Notes under the pieces: model-generated
Database searches by the model: none
The model's input: only the letters and a program-made list of their open reading frames with translations
Told to the model about the DNA's origin: nothing
Assembly (NCBI GenBank): GCA_029863525.1
Contig: JAOTVL010000007.1
Span: 1 to 50,648, forward strand
Source: Gemmatimonadota bacterium
GTDB lineage: Bacteria; Gemmatimonadota; Gemmatimonadetes; Longimicrobiales; Gaopeijiaceae
Direction: 5' to 3'
DNA length: 50,648 nucleotides
Position numbers and translations under genes: made by a program
In this document: one piece after another, positions 7,809-16,161 of the stretch
How positions within the stretch are numbered: the first letter of the stretch is position 1
How the letters are laid out: each line of letters starts with the position of its first letter

Positions 7809-8276
7809 GTGAAATCGGAAGCGAAGACGGTCACCGCGTATCTCGAAGAACTGCCTGACGAACGCCGCAAGGCGGTCGAGGCCGTGAGAAGGACGATTCT
7901 GGAGAACCTTCCCGACGGCTACGAGGAAGTCATGAATTGGGGGATGATCGCCTACCAGGTGCCGCTCGAGCGGTATCCCGATACCTACAACAAGCAGCCG
8001 CTCATGTACGCCGCTTTGGCGTCTCAGAAGAACCATATGGCGGTGTATCTGTCGGGCATCTATGCGGACGACGAAGCGCGTGAAGGGTTCGAGTCACGAT
8101 ACCGGGCGACGGGTAAGCGCCTGGACGTTGGGAAGTCCTGCGTCCGGTTCCGCCGACTCGAGGATCTTCCCTTGGATCTGATTGGCGACGCCGTCGCGAC
8201 GCATTCGATCGACGAGTTCATCGAGACGTACGAGCGGGGCAGGACGGGGGCGCGGGGCCGCGCGGAGGCGGACTGA
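7809..8276 (+). CDS. DUF1801 (YdhG/YdeI-like) protein
   Basis: A protein of 155 residues from the GTG at 7809, preceded by GAAGGAGGA at about 7794-7802. The pattern VTAYLEELPDERRKAVEAVR followed by MNWGMIAYQVPL and KNHMAVYLSGIY is the DUF1801 signature. The fold is known but its biochemical role is not. It is cytoplasmic with no membrane segments. The end overlaps the next gene in a CTGA arrangement. Confidence 0.88.
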   Translation: MKSEAKTVTAYLEELPDERRKAVEAVRRTILENLPDGYEEVMNWGMIAYQVPLERYPDTYNKQPLMYAALASQKNHMAVYLSGIYADDEAREGFESRYRATGKRLDVGKSCVRFRRLEDLPLDLIGDAVATHSIDEFIETYERGRTGARGRAEAD

Positions 8277-9118
8277 CGCCCGACCATTCCGCGACCGGGG
8301 CCGAGCGCGATCGGAGCGGGACCCAAGACCTCGATCTCGCCACGGTCGCGGCCGCTGGCGTCCTTGCCGTCGCGACAGCGCTGATCGTGCACGAGTGTGC
8401 CCATGCGCTCGCCGGTTGGTCGGCCGGTGGGGTCCCCACGCTCGTCTCGAGCACGGACACGCAGGGGGATTGGTCCCGGCTCGGGGAGCGCGGCGTGCTC
8501 TGGGTCGGAGTGAGCGGATCGCTCGCGAACGCGGTGGTTTCGCTCGCCGGGTGGCTGCTGTTTCGCCGTGGGATCGGTAGCCCCTCTGCGAGCACGGTGG
8601 TCCCCTGGCTGATCTTCGTAGTCAACGCGTGGATGCCCACGGTCTACCTCGTGGCGTCGCCGCTCCTCGGCTTCGGGGACTGGAGCACGGTGATCGCCGA
8701 GTTTCCCAATCGGGGGCCGCTGAGGGCGAGCGCGGTGGTCACGGGGTTGTTCTTGGCGGCGGCTCTTTGGAATGGCACGTGCCAGACGCTCGCTCGCCTG
8801 GTGGGCAATGGCGCCGCCGTGACTCGGGTGCACCGTGCCGCGGTTCTGACGCGGACCGCGTGGGCATGTGGTGGCGCCGCGGCGGTCTTGGCTTCCCTCT
8901 TCAGTCCGCTCTCCCTCGTCTCGGCGGTTCCCATCGCGGTCGGGAGCACGCTGGGCACGGCTTGGCCGATGGTCGCCGCGGCCACGTCGGTGGCGAAAAT
9001 CCCGGTGCCGGGGACGCCCCTCGAGGTCCGTCGCTCCTGGCCCGTCCTCTTTGTGGGCTCGATGGCGGGACTCGTGCTGGTCTTCGTCTTCGGCCCAGGA
9101 ATCGATCTGACGCGCTGA
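8273..9118 (+). CDS. M50-like membrane metalloprotease (probable CTG start)
   Basis: A protein of 281 residues if it starts at the CTG at 8273, which overlaps the upstream TGA (CTGA) and lies 4 bases after GGAGG. No ATG, GTG or TTG exists in this frame before the GTG at 8387, and starting there would remove most of the first transmembrane helix, which ends directly in HECAH (residues 40-44), an HExxH zinc motif. About six helices follow. A later helix carries NAWMPTVY followed by GFGDW, which recalls the N..P..DG second motif of M50 site-2 proteases. Intramembrane proteolysis is inferred; a peptidase relative without activity is possible. Confidence 0.68.
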   Translation: MTPDHSATGAERDRSGTQDLDLATVAAAGVLAVATALIVHECAHALAGWSAGGVPTLVSSTDTQGDWSRLGERGVLWVGVSGSLANAVVSLAGWLLFRRGIGSPSASTVVPWLIFVVNAWMPTVYLVASPLLGFGDWSTVIAEFPNRGPLRASAVVTGLFLAAALWNGTCQTLARLVGNGAAVTRVHRAAVLTRTAWACGGAAAVLASLFSPLSLVSAVPIAVGSTLGTAWPMVAAATSVAKIPVPGTPLEVRRSWPVLFVGSMAGLVLVFVFGPGIDLTR

Positions 9119-9220
9119 TTCCACGCGCCGCGTGGCACGCAATGAACCGTCTCGCCTTGTCGCGCTGCCGGACGTCTCCTAGGCTTTCCTCACGATTCGC
9201 TGACGAAGCTGGAGATCCTC

Positions 9221-11839
9221 ATGAGTTCCGAGCGCATGCGTATACGTTGCCTTTCCCTGATCCTATTGCTCGCGTCGGGCCTCCTCGGCGCCCCGAGCGG
9301 GCTTCGAGCCCAGGACGTTCCTTCGCCCGAGGCCTACTTCGGTCATCCCATGGGCGCCGATCGGCAATTGGTGCGGTGGGACCGGCTGGTCGAGTACTAC
9401 GAGCTGCTGGATGAGGCGAGTGACCGGATCATGGTCGAGGAGGTCGGAGCCACGACGCTGGGCAATCCGTTTCTGGTGATCTACGTGTCTTCGCCCGAGA
9501 ACCTGGCCAGGCTCGATGACATTCGACGCATGAACGCTGTCCTCTCGGACCCACGAGGCCACACCCAGTCCGAAGTCGACGAGGCGATCGAGGAGAGCAA
9601 GGCGGTGTTCCTCCAGGCCTACGCGCTCCATTCGACGGAGGTCGCGGCCAGCCAGACCGCTGCCGAGGTCATGTACCTCTTCGCCACGCGTGACGACCCG
9701 GTCATGCAGGAGATCCTCGACGAGACCGTCTCGATCATCGTTCCGGGCATGAACCCCGACGGAAATATCATCGTCACCGACTGGTACGATCAGTGGGTCG
9801 GGACCGAGTACGAGGGTTCGGGGCCGCCGGAGCTCTACCACCACTACATCGGCCACGACAACAACCGCGACGCCTTCATGCAGAACACGGTCGAGTCGCA
9901 GTATGTGGCCCAGATCATGTTCCGCGACTTCGTGCCGCAGGCGTTCATCGATCACCACCAGATGGGCGCGTACACCGCGCGCATCTACCTGCCTCCGTAC
10001 GCCGAGCCGATCCGCCCGGACGGCGACCCATTGGTGTGGCGGGAGATGGATTGGTACGGCGCGCACATGGCGCTCAAGATGGACGAAAACGATCTGCCAG
10101 GGGCCATCGGTGCGGCGATCTACTCCGGGTGGGGTCACTTCGGGTTCCACTGGATCACGCCGTTTCACAACATCGCGGGCATGCTCACCGAGTCCGCCTC
10201 GGCTCGCCTCGCGACGCCGTTGTACGTGCACCCCGATCAGCTCGGGGGGTCGCGGCAGCTCCCCGAGTACGAGGAGCAGACGACCTTCCCGAGCCCGTGG
10301 GAAGGAGGTTGGTGGCGCGTCCGCGACATCGTGGAGCGTCAGATCGTGGCTACGTTCTCGCCTCTGGAACTGGCCTCGCAGAACCGCGAGACCGTCCTGC
10401 GTAACGCCTACAACAAGGCCGTGCGACAGACCGAGCGGGGTCGAGAGGGCGACGTGAAGGCGTACGTCATTCCGGCCGATCAGCACGACCCGCTCACCAT
10501 GCAGAAGATGGTGAACAAGCTCGTTTTGCAGGGCATCACCGTCGAGCGCGCGACCCGTGACTTCACGCACGAAGGTCGCGCATACAGAGGCGGCAGCTAC
10601 GTAGTGTCGATGGCGCAGCCCAAGCGCGGCGTGATCCGCTGGCTGCTCGGCCAGACGTACTATCCGGACAACAGCTACACGCGCGATCGCGACGGCGATC
10701 CGATTCGTCCCTACGACATGTCGACCGACAACCTCGCCGAGTTCATGGGGGTCCGCGTCGATCCGGCCGGGACGCCCGTACAAACCGCCACGACCCTCGT
10801 CCTGTCCGAGATCGACCCGAGCGGAACCGTTGCGCTCGGCCAGCACGGCTATCGTCTGGACGGTCGGTTGAACGACTCGTTCGAGGCCGCGAATCGGCTC
10901 TTTGCGGCCGGTGCGCAGGTCAGTCGGGCGTCCGAGGACGGCCCGGGATTCAGCCGCGGCGACTTCCTCGTCGCGGCCAACGCCGACGGCACCGTGGTGC
11001 GGGAGGTCGCCGAGGTGACGGGGGTCGACTTCGAGTCGCTCGACCAGGACCCGGCCGGCGCGAGCTACCCGCTGACGCAACAACGGATCGGGATGTTCCA
11101 GCGTCACTACGGCGGCAACATGGACGAGGGTTGGACCCGCTGGCTCCTCGAGGACTTCTTCTTCCCCTACACCACCATCATGGACGAGGAGATTCTCAGG
11201 GGGAACCTGGCCGACCGTTGGGACGTGATCATCTTGCCCAACGACTCTCGGCAGATGATGGTCGCGGGACCGTCGGACCCGAGTGGCACCCCTCCCGGAT
11301 ACCGGAGCGGGTTCGGGCAGGAGGGACTCGAGGCCCTGGATGCGTTCGTCGAGAGCGGAGGCACGCTCGTCACGTTGTCGCAGGCCGGCGAGCTGGCTCT
11401 CGCGGATTTAGACGTGCCGGTGCGTGACGCGGTCGATGGCGTGTGGGGCAACGAATTCTGGTCGCCCGGCTCGACCCTACGAATCCGCGTGGACACGTCG
11501 CATCCGCTCGCGTACGGCATGCCCGAGCACGCGCTGGCCACGTTCCTCGCGGGAGGACAGGTCTACGAGACGATTCCCGGGGCGCGTAGCTCGAACGTGC
11601 ATCGCGTCGCGACCTACCCGAGCCGCGACATCCTGCAGAGTGGGTGGCTCCTGGGTGAGGAGTCGATCGCGGACATGGCCGCGATGGTGGAGGTCGAAGT
11701 CGGTCAGGGCTCGGTGGTGATGATCGGATTCCGCCCCCAGCATCGCGCTCAGACCCACGGCACGTACAAGTTCCTCTTCAACGCGCTCATGAGCCGCCCG
11801 ATGGGCATGGCGGCAACGGCCACGGACGGAGGTGGCTGA
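9221..11839 (+). CDS. Secreted M14-family zinc carboxypeptidase with C-terminal amidotransferase-like domain
   Basis: A protein of 872 residues with a signal peptide ending GLRAQ. The M14 zinc site is intact: His137 and Glu140 in HSTE and a His pair (245-246) in IDHHQMG. The M14 domain spans roughly residues 45-350. The C-terminal third (FGQEGLEALDAFVESGGTLV, and VEVGQGSVVMIGFRPQHR) resembles a class-I glutamine amidotransferase-like fold used as an accessory domain. It should hydrolyse peptides outside the cytoplasm. It is a paralogue of the protein at 46416-49211 and converges with a cyclophilin gene 23 bases away. Confidence 0.9.
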   Translation: MSSERMRIRCLSLILLLASGLLGAPSGLRAQDVPSPEAYFGHPMGADRQLVRWDRLVEYYELLDEASDRIMVEEVGATTLGNPFLVIYVSSPENLARLDDIRRMNAVLSDPRGHTQSEVDEAIEESKAVFLQAYALHSTEVAASQTAAEVMYLFATRDDPVMQEILDETVSIIVPGMNPDGNIIVTDWYDQWVGTEYEGSGPPELYHHYIGHDNNRDAFMQNTVESQYVAQIMFRDFVPQAFIDHHQMGAYTARIYLPPYAEPIRPDGDPLVWREMDWYGAHMALKMDENDLPGAIGAAIYSGWGHFGFHWITPFHNIAGMLTESASARLATPLYVHPDQLGGSRQLPEYEEQTTFPSPWEGGWWRVRDIVERQIVATFSPLELASQNRETVLRNAYNKAVRQTERGREGDVKAYVIPADQHDPLTMQKMVNKLVLQGITVERATRDFTHEGRAYRGGSYVVSMAQPKRGVIRWLLGQTYYPDNSYTRDRDGDPIRPYDMSTDNLAEFMGVRVDPAGTPVQTATTLVLSEIDPSGTVALGQHGYRLDGRLNDSFEAANRLFAAGAQVSRASEDGPGFSRGDFLVAANADGTVVREVAEVTGVDFESLDQDPAGASYPLTQQRIGMFQRHYGGNMDEGWTRWLLEDFFFPYTTIMDEEILRGNLADRWDVIILPNDSRQMMVAGPSDPSGTPPGYRSGFGQEGLEALDAFVESGGTLVTLSQAGELALADLDVPVRDAVDGVWGNEFWSPGSTLRIRVDTSHPLAYGMPEHALATFLAGGQVYETIPGARSSNVHRVATYPSRDILQSGWLLGEESIADMAAMVEVEVGQGSVVMIGFRPQHRAQTHGTYKFLFNALMSRPMGMAATATDGGG

Positions 11840-11862
11840 AGCCGCTCGCCCCGTCGGGCCCA

Positions 11863-12543
11863 TCAGCCACCTGGCGTGACGGTCACGCTGAGAATCCTGG
11901 TCAGCTCGGGGTAGTCCGCGTCCAGGTACTCGTTGCCGCGCGCCTGGGCCATCGCCTGATAGGGACCGTCGCCACGTGGCGGTCCGTCACCGTACTCGGC
12001 GTAGAACGAGTCGACCACGTCCATCCCCTCGACGACCTCGCCGAGCGGGGCGAACCCCTCTTCGTCGAGGGCGCTGTTGTCCTTGTAGCTGATGAAGAGC
12101 TCGGTCGTCCTCGTGTGCCTTCCTCCCTTCGCGAAAGCGACGCGGCCCCGGGCATTGGTTTCGACCACGGGGTCGTCGACGAGGAACTCCTTCTTCCACA
12201 CTTGGTTGACGTACGGATCCGCGTTCAGGCCGAATTGGGCCATGAAGCCGTCCACGACCCGATAAATTCGGCTGTCGTCGTAGAACCCGCCCTTGGCGAG
12301 GTTGTAGAAGCGGTCCGCCCCGAGGGGCGCCCAGTCGCGGTGGACCTGGATGACCACCGTGCCCGCGCTCGTCTCCAGCGTCACCCGATACTCGTCCGGT
12401 GCGGTTTCGGAGTAGTTGTCGGGACGCAGGAGTGGGCTGCGCTGCACAGTCGGGGTCTCGTCGGCGTCCGAAGCCCCGCCACACGCGAACAGCACGGACA
12501 GGGTGAGCATCGCGATCGCGGCTCGGGCGGTGAACGTCGGCAT
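11863..12543 (-). CDS. Cyclophilin-type peptidyl-prolyl isomerase, lipoprotein
   Basis: A protein of 226 residues from the ATG at 12543; in-frame codons further upstream lack a signal sequence. A lipobox (LFAC near residue 21) follows a hydrophobic stretch. Cyclophilin motifs are [55 protein letters not shown] and [16 protein letters not shown]. The R-V-V-D-G-F-M-A-Q catalytic pattern is intact, unlike the paralogue at 4788. It probably folds secreted proteins at the envelope. Confidence 0.9.
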   Translation of the reverse strand: MPTFTARAAIAMLTLSVLFACGGASDADETPTVQRSPLLRPDNYSETAPDEYRVTLETSAGTVVIQVHRDWAPLGADRFYNLAKGGFYDDSRIYRVVDGFMAQFGLNADPYVNQVWKKEFLVDDPVVETNARGRVAFAKGGRHTRTTELFISYKDNSALDEEGFAPLGEVVEGMDVVDSFYAEYGDGPPRGDGPYQAMAQARGNEYLDADYPELTRILSVTVTPGG

Positions 12544-12688
12544 GGCTGCTCCGGGGGTAGGGTACCGTACGGATCTGCGAAGCGTCGGCCGCTGCGTCAA
12601 GGAGGGCCTTGCCAGTCACCCGGAGGACGCGGAAGCTACGACCTCCAAACCGCCGATCCCGAGACCGAGTCACCCTCACGGCCGTGAC

Positions 12689-13744
12689 ATGATCGATCTT
12701 CGCAGCGACACAGTGACGCGCCCGAGCGAAGGGATGCGGGCGGCGATGGCGACGGCCCGGGTGGGCGACGACGTGTACGGCGACGACCCTACCGTGGCCG
12801 AATTGGAGCGCCGAACGGCGGAGCTTCTGGGCAAGGAAGCGGCGGTGTTCGTGCCCACGGGAAGCATGTCGAACCAGATCGCTCTGCGCACACACACCGA
12901 ACCGGGTGACCTCGTGCTGATCGAGCGGCACGCCCACATCGTGATCAACGAAGGTGGTGCGGGTGCGGCGCTGTCCGGCGTGACGATGCGTCCGCTCGAT
13001 TCGGAGCACGGCGTGTTCGGCCCGGAGGCGGTCGTGGGCGCACTCGGTCGACCCCACCCCTTCAATCCGACCACGCTTGGCTCGCCTCCTCGTCTGCTCT
13101 GCCTCGAGAACACGCACAACGCGGGCGGGGGCACCGTGTGGCCGCTCGAGCGACTCAGGGCCGTGTGCGCCGTAGGGCGCGAGCATGGTCTCCGACTGCA
13201 CCTCGACGGCGCTCGTCTCTGGCATGCGACGGCCGCGTCCGGGGTGAGCGAGCGCGACTTCTCGGAGCCGTTCGACTCGGTGAACGTATGCTTCAGCAAG
13301 GGCTTGGGGGCACCCGTCGGCTCGGCACTCGCGGGCTCCACGGAGATCGTGGAGCGAGCGCGGAGGTTCAAGCAGCAGTACGGGGGCGGTTGGCGACAGG
13401 CCGGGATCCTTGCCGCTGCCGCGCTCTACGCGCTCGAGCATCATCGCGAAGGGTTGAGGCGCGACGTCGAGGCGGCGAAGCGCTTCGCCGCGGTGCTGGC
13501 GGAGATCGACGGCGTCCAGCTCGACGTAGACCGAGTCCGGTCGAACATCGTTCGCTTCCGGGTCGACGTCGACGCGGGCGACGTGGCGGTCCGCTGTCAC
13601 GAGCGGGGTGTGCATATGCTCCCGAACGGACGGCACGGCTTGCGTGCGGTGCTCCACAGGGATGTTTCCGACGCGGAGGTCGACGAGGCGTTGGAGGTCG
13701 TGCGACGTGTGATGAGCGAGGCCCGGGCCGCCCGCCCGGGGTGA
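12689..13744 (+). CDS. ltaE: Low-specificity L-threonine aldolase
   Basis: A protein of 351 residues. The ATG at 12689 opens with [20 protein letters not shown], the classic N-terminus of the family. [23 protein letters not shown] and [10 protein letters not shown] follow, with the PLP-binding Lys204 in [12 protein letters not shown]. The enzyme cleaves L-threonine or L-allo-threonine to glycine and acetaldehyde in the cytoplasm. Longer upstream forms would overlap the divergent cyclophilin gene and are unlikely. Confidence 0.93.
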   Translation: MIDLRSDTVTRPSEGMRAAMATARVGDDVYGDDPTVAELERRTAELLGKEAAVFVPTGSMSNQIALRTHTEPGDLVLIERHAHIVINEGGAGAALSGVTMRPLDSEHGVFGPEAVVGALGRPHPFNPTTLGSPPRLLCLENTHNAGGGTVWPLERLRAVCAVGREHGLRLHLDGARLWHATAASGVSERDFSEPFDSVNVCFSKGLGAPVGSALAGSTEIVERARRFKQQYGGGWRQAGILAAAALYALEHHREGLRRDVEAAKRFAAVLAEIDGVQLDVDRVRSNIVRFRVDVDAGDVAVRCHERGVHMLPNGRHGLRAVLHRDVSDAEVDEALEVVRRVMSEARAARPG

Positions 13745-13813
13745 GCCGACCTGTACCTCCTGTCGGAGTACGCTTCTCCCGGTGAGTTCCTCGAACGGGC
13801 GGGTGCGTGGCTC

Positions 13814-14602
13814 ATGGAGCGGGAGGACGTCGAGAACCTGATCTTCAGTCTGGCGCACGCGCGAGCCCGATCGGGAGAGGTAGAAGCGGGGGCGCTGTTC
13901 GCGGTGCTCGAGCGGGATACCGAGGTCGTCGGCTGCGTCCTGCGCACGCCGCCGCACAAGGTCCTCGTCACCGACCTCCCCGCTGCGGCTGCGCCGATCG
14001 TCGTCGAGGCTCTGGTGCAGCGATTCGACCGCATTCCGACCGTCCTCGGGCCGGAGCCCGCGGCCGAGGCCGTTGCGAGGGCATGGGCGGAGCGATGCGG
14101 TGGCGGGTGGCGGCGGGGGATGCCGCAGCGGATCTATCGCCTGGACCGCGTCGTGCCACCGACTGACGTTCCCGGCCGGCTGCGGCGGGCGAGCGCGGCG
14201 GACGTGGACCTCGCCGTCGAGTGGGGAAAGGGATTCGCCAGGGATGCGGGCGTACAGTTCGCCACCGGTCGCGACGCCGTGGAGCGTTGGGTCGCTCGCG
14301 GCGCGCTGTTCTTCTGGGAATCGGACGTTGGACCGGTGAGCATGGCTGCTGCGAGCGGACAGACTCCCCACGGTGCCCGCATCGGCTACGTGTATACTCC
14401 TCCGGAGCACCGACGCCGCGGATATGCGGGCGCGTGCGTGGCTGCGCTGAGTCAGCGGATGCTCGATTCCGGCCTCGAGTTCTGCGTGCTCTACACCGAC
14501 CTGGGGAACCCGACGTCCAACGCGATCTATCAGCGAGTGGGGTACCAACCGATTGGAGACGTGAGGGATTTCGACGTGATTCCACCCGAAGCGATGTCAT
14601 GA
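13814..14602 (+). CDS. GNAT-family N-acetyltransferase (N-terminus probably further upstream)
   Basis: At least 262 residues from the ATG at 13814. The C-terminal GNAT domain shows the acetyl-CoA loop region IGYVYTPPEHRRRGYAGACV and LYTDLGNPTSNAIYQRVGY. The N-terminal half is the linked domain common in this two-part family. The open frame continues upstream to just after the threonine aldolase TGA and encodes EFLERAGAWLMEREDVEN, which fits the family N-terminus, but it has no ATG, GTG or TTG. CTG codons at 13751 or 13760 are possible starts. The acyl acceptor is unknown. It overlaps the hydrolase gene by 4 bases. Confidence 0.82.
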   Translation: MEREDVENLIFSLAHARARSGEVEAGALFAVLERDTEVVGCVLRTPPHKVLVTDLPAAAAPIVVEALVQRFDRIPTVLGPEPAAEAVARAWAERCGGGWRRGMPQRIYRLDRVVPPTDVPGRLRRASAADVDLAVEWGKGFARDAGVQFATGRDAVERWVARGALFFWESDVGPVSMAAASGQTPHGARIGYVYTPPEHRRRGYAGACVAALSQRMLDSGLEFCVLYTDLGNPTSNAIYQRVGYQPIGDVRDFDVIPPEAMS

Positions 14603-15489
14603 GGAGTCGGATTCGATCCGTCCCCTTTCCTCGGTCTGCGGTCGTCGTCTGGGTCGCGGTCGTCGGGCCGGCGTTCGCGATGTGCGATCCATCGGACCTG
14701 CGCGCTCTACCTCGGGGCCAGGAATCCGACCTGCAGGAACGGTTCGTCGTCGTCGGTGGTGCGACGGTGCGGGCCGTATGCACCGAAGGAGAAACGCGCG
14801 TCGTTCTCCTCCACGACGAAGGGGCGTCCTCGGACAGTTGGCGCTCGGTCCTCGAGCGGCTGAACGGACGCGTGGGCGCGTGCGCGTACGACCGGCGCGG
14901 GAGCGGCCAGAGTGACTCGGCCCCGGCGGACCGAGGCTGGTACGAGCTGCTCGACGAATTGCGCCTCGTCCACGAGTCGCTCGGCGCGCGACGCCCGTAC
15001 GTGCTCGTCGGGCATGGACTGGGAGGACTCTATGCCCGGCTCTTCACGTCGGACCGACCTGGAGACGTCGGCGGGCTGGTGCTGGTCGAGCCGGCACACG
15101 AAGACATGCTCCGCCGGTCCCGGACCGGGATGCCGGCGGAAGAGTGGCGGAGTTGGCGGGAGCGTCGTACCGCTCCGAATGCCGATGGCGTCACGGAGGT
15201 CCTCGTCGCGGAGCGAGCCCGAAGGGGGCGGCTGCCGCAGGTGCCGGTCACCGTCCTCACGGCGGGTCGACGCCAAGACGGCGACGGTTGGGATGGCCGT
15301 TTTCTCAACGAGGCCGCTCGTAGGGTCCATGCTTCGATCCTGAGGGGACTCCGCCAGGGGCGGCACATCCCCGCGACCCGCAGCGGGCACTGGATTCATC
15401 AGGACGAACCGGAGCTCGTCGTGGAGGCGGTGCTGCGCATCGTCCGGGCCGCCAGCGCCGTGGAGCGTCAGTCGCGTCGGGGTAAGTAG
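14599..15489 (+). CDS. Alpha/beta hydrolase-fold protein lacking the nucleophilic serine
   Basis: A protein of 296 residues from the ATG at 14599 (ATGA overlap with the GNAT gene). It has an N-terminal hydrophobic, signal-like segment. The fold is clear: VVLLHDEGASSDSW (oxyanion region), YDRRGSGQSD, VLVGHGLGGLYARLF and SGHWIHQDEPE with the catalytic-type His. The nucleophile elbow reads GHGLGG and not GHSLGG: codon 140 is GGA (15016-15018). The protein is thus predicted not to be a standard serine hydrolase, and may be a binding or dead-enzyme homologue. Its last 22 bases overlap the convergent methyltransferase gene. Confidence 0.85.
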   Translation: MRSRIRSVPFPRSAVVVWVAVVGPAFAMCDPSDLRALPRGQESDLQERFVVVGGATVRAVCTEGETRVVLLHDEGASSDSWRSVLERLNGRVGACAYDRRGSGQSDSAPADRGWYELLDELRLVHESLGARRPYVLVGHGLGGLYARLFTSDRPGDVGGLVLVEPAHEDMLRRSRTGMPAEEWRSWRERRTAPNADGVTEVLVAERARRGRLPQVPVTVLTAGRRQDGDGWDGRFLNEAARRVHASILRGLRQGRHIPATRSGHWIHQDEPELVVEAVLRIVRAASAVERQSRRGK

Positions 15490-16052
15490 CGGGGGACACG
15501 TGACCGGTACGACTCGTAGCGGTCCCCGAATCGTGCGACCAGTTCGCGCTCCTCGATCAGCACGACGAGATGGATGAGCGGCACCGTCAGTGCCGCGACG
15601 ACGTACGCCCCGAGGTAATTCGAGAACAGCGCGTACGCCCAGGTGCCGAGCACGACCTCGACGTACCTCGGGTGGCGTATGCGCGCATAGATGCCCTCGT
15701 CGAGGAGGGCCTCGGGTCCGTTCTCTGCCTCGATCTCAGGGATTCCGGCCAGGACCCGAAAGGTCAGATGACGCCTCCGAAGGACGGCGATCCACAGCGC
15801 GCCCGACATCAGCACCCCGGCCAGGACCAGCAGGGCGGGGTAGTATCCGAGATCGGGTCCGACCAGCGCACGGCGAATCGAAAAGAGTGCGAGGATGCCC
15901 GCGGTGAGCAGGGTCGCCAGGATGGACATCGTCACCACCGATCCTCGTCGTCGCCAGAAACCGACGAACGGATGCACGATGAACCACCATGCCACGGCTG
16001 GTGGCAAGAAGATCACGAGGAGCACGGCGAAGACGTACCGGGCGGTATCCAT
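15468..16052 (-). CDS. Isoprenylcysteine carboxyl methyltransferase (ICMT)-like membrane protein
   Basis: A protein of 194 residues from the ATG at 16052. It has four to five transmembrane helices and the C-terminal signature of the ICMT/PEMT superfamily: GIYARIRHPRYVEVVLGTWA, then EERELVARFGDRYESYRSRVPR. In other bacteria such proteins methylate lipids or small molecules; protein prenyl-cysteine substrates are not expected here. The 3' end overlaps the alpha/beta hydrolase gene by 22 bases, an antisense arrangement. Confidence 0.82.
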   Translation of the reverse strand: MDTARYVFAVLLVIFLPPAVAWWFIVHPFVGFWRRRGSVVTMSILATLLTAGILALFSIRRALVGPDLGYYPALLVLAGVLMSGALWIAVLRRRHLTFRVLAGIPEIEAENGPEALLDEGIYARIRHPRYVEVVLGTWAYALFSNYLGAYVVAALTVPLIHLVVLIEERELVARFGDRYESYRSRVPRYLPRRD

Positions 16053-16161
16053 GCCTTCACGGGTACGCCCCGCAACCAGTGGGCTCAACCCTCTTGTGTC
16101 CCGGCGGGTCTTTCAAGACGATCCAGGCGTCACCGTTTCCGATGTTCGGAGGACCCGTCGA

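Noticed and set aside
11987-14548. Open frame of 853 codons on the minus strand
   Set aside because: It is antisense to the threonine aldolase and GNAT genes and overlaps the cyclophilin gene in another frame; the sequence is Arg/Pro/His-rich without domains, typical of GC-rich shadow frames.
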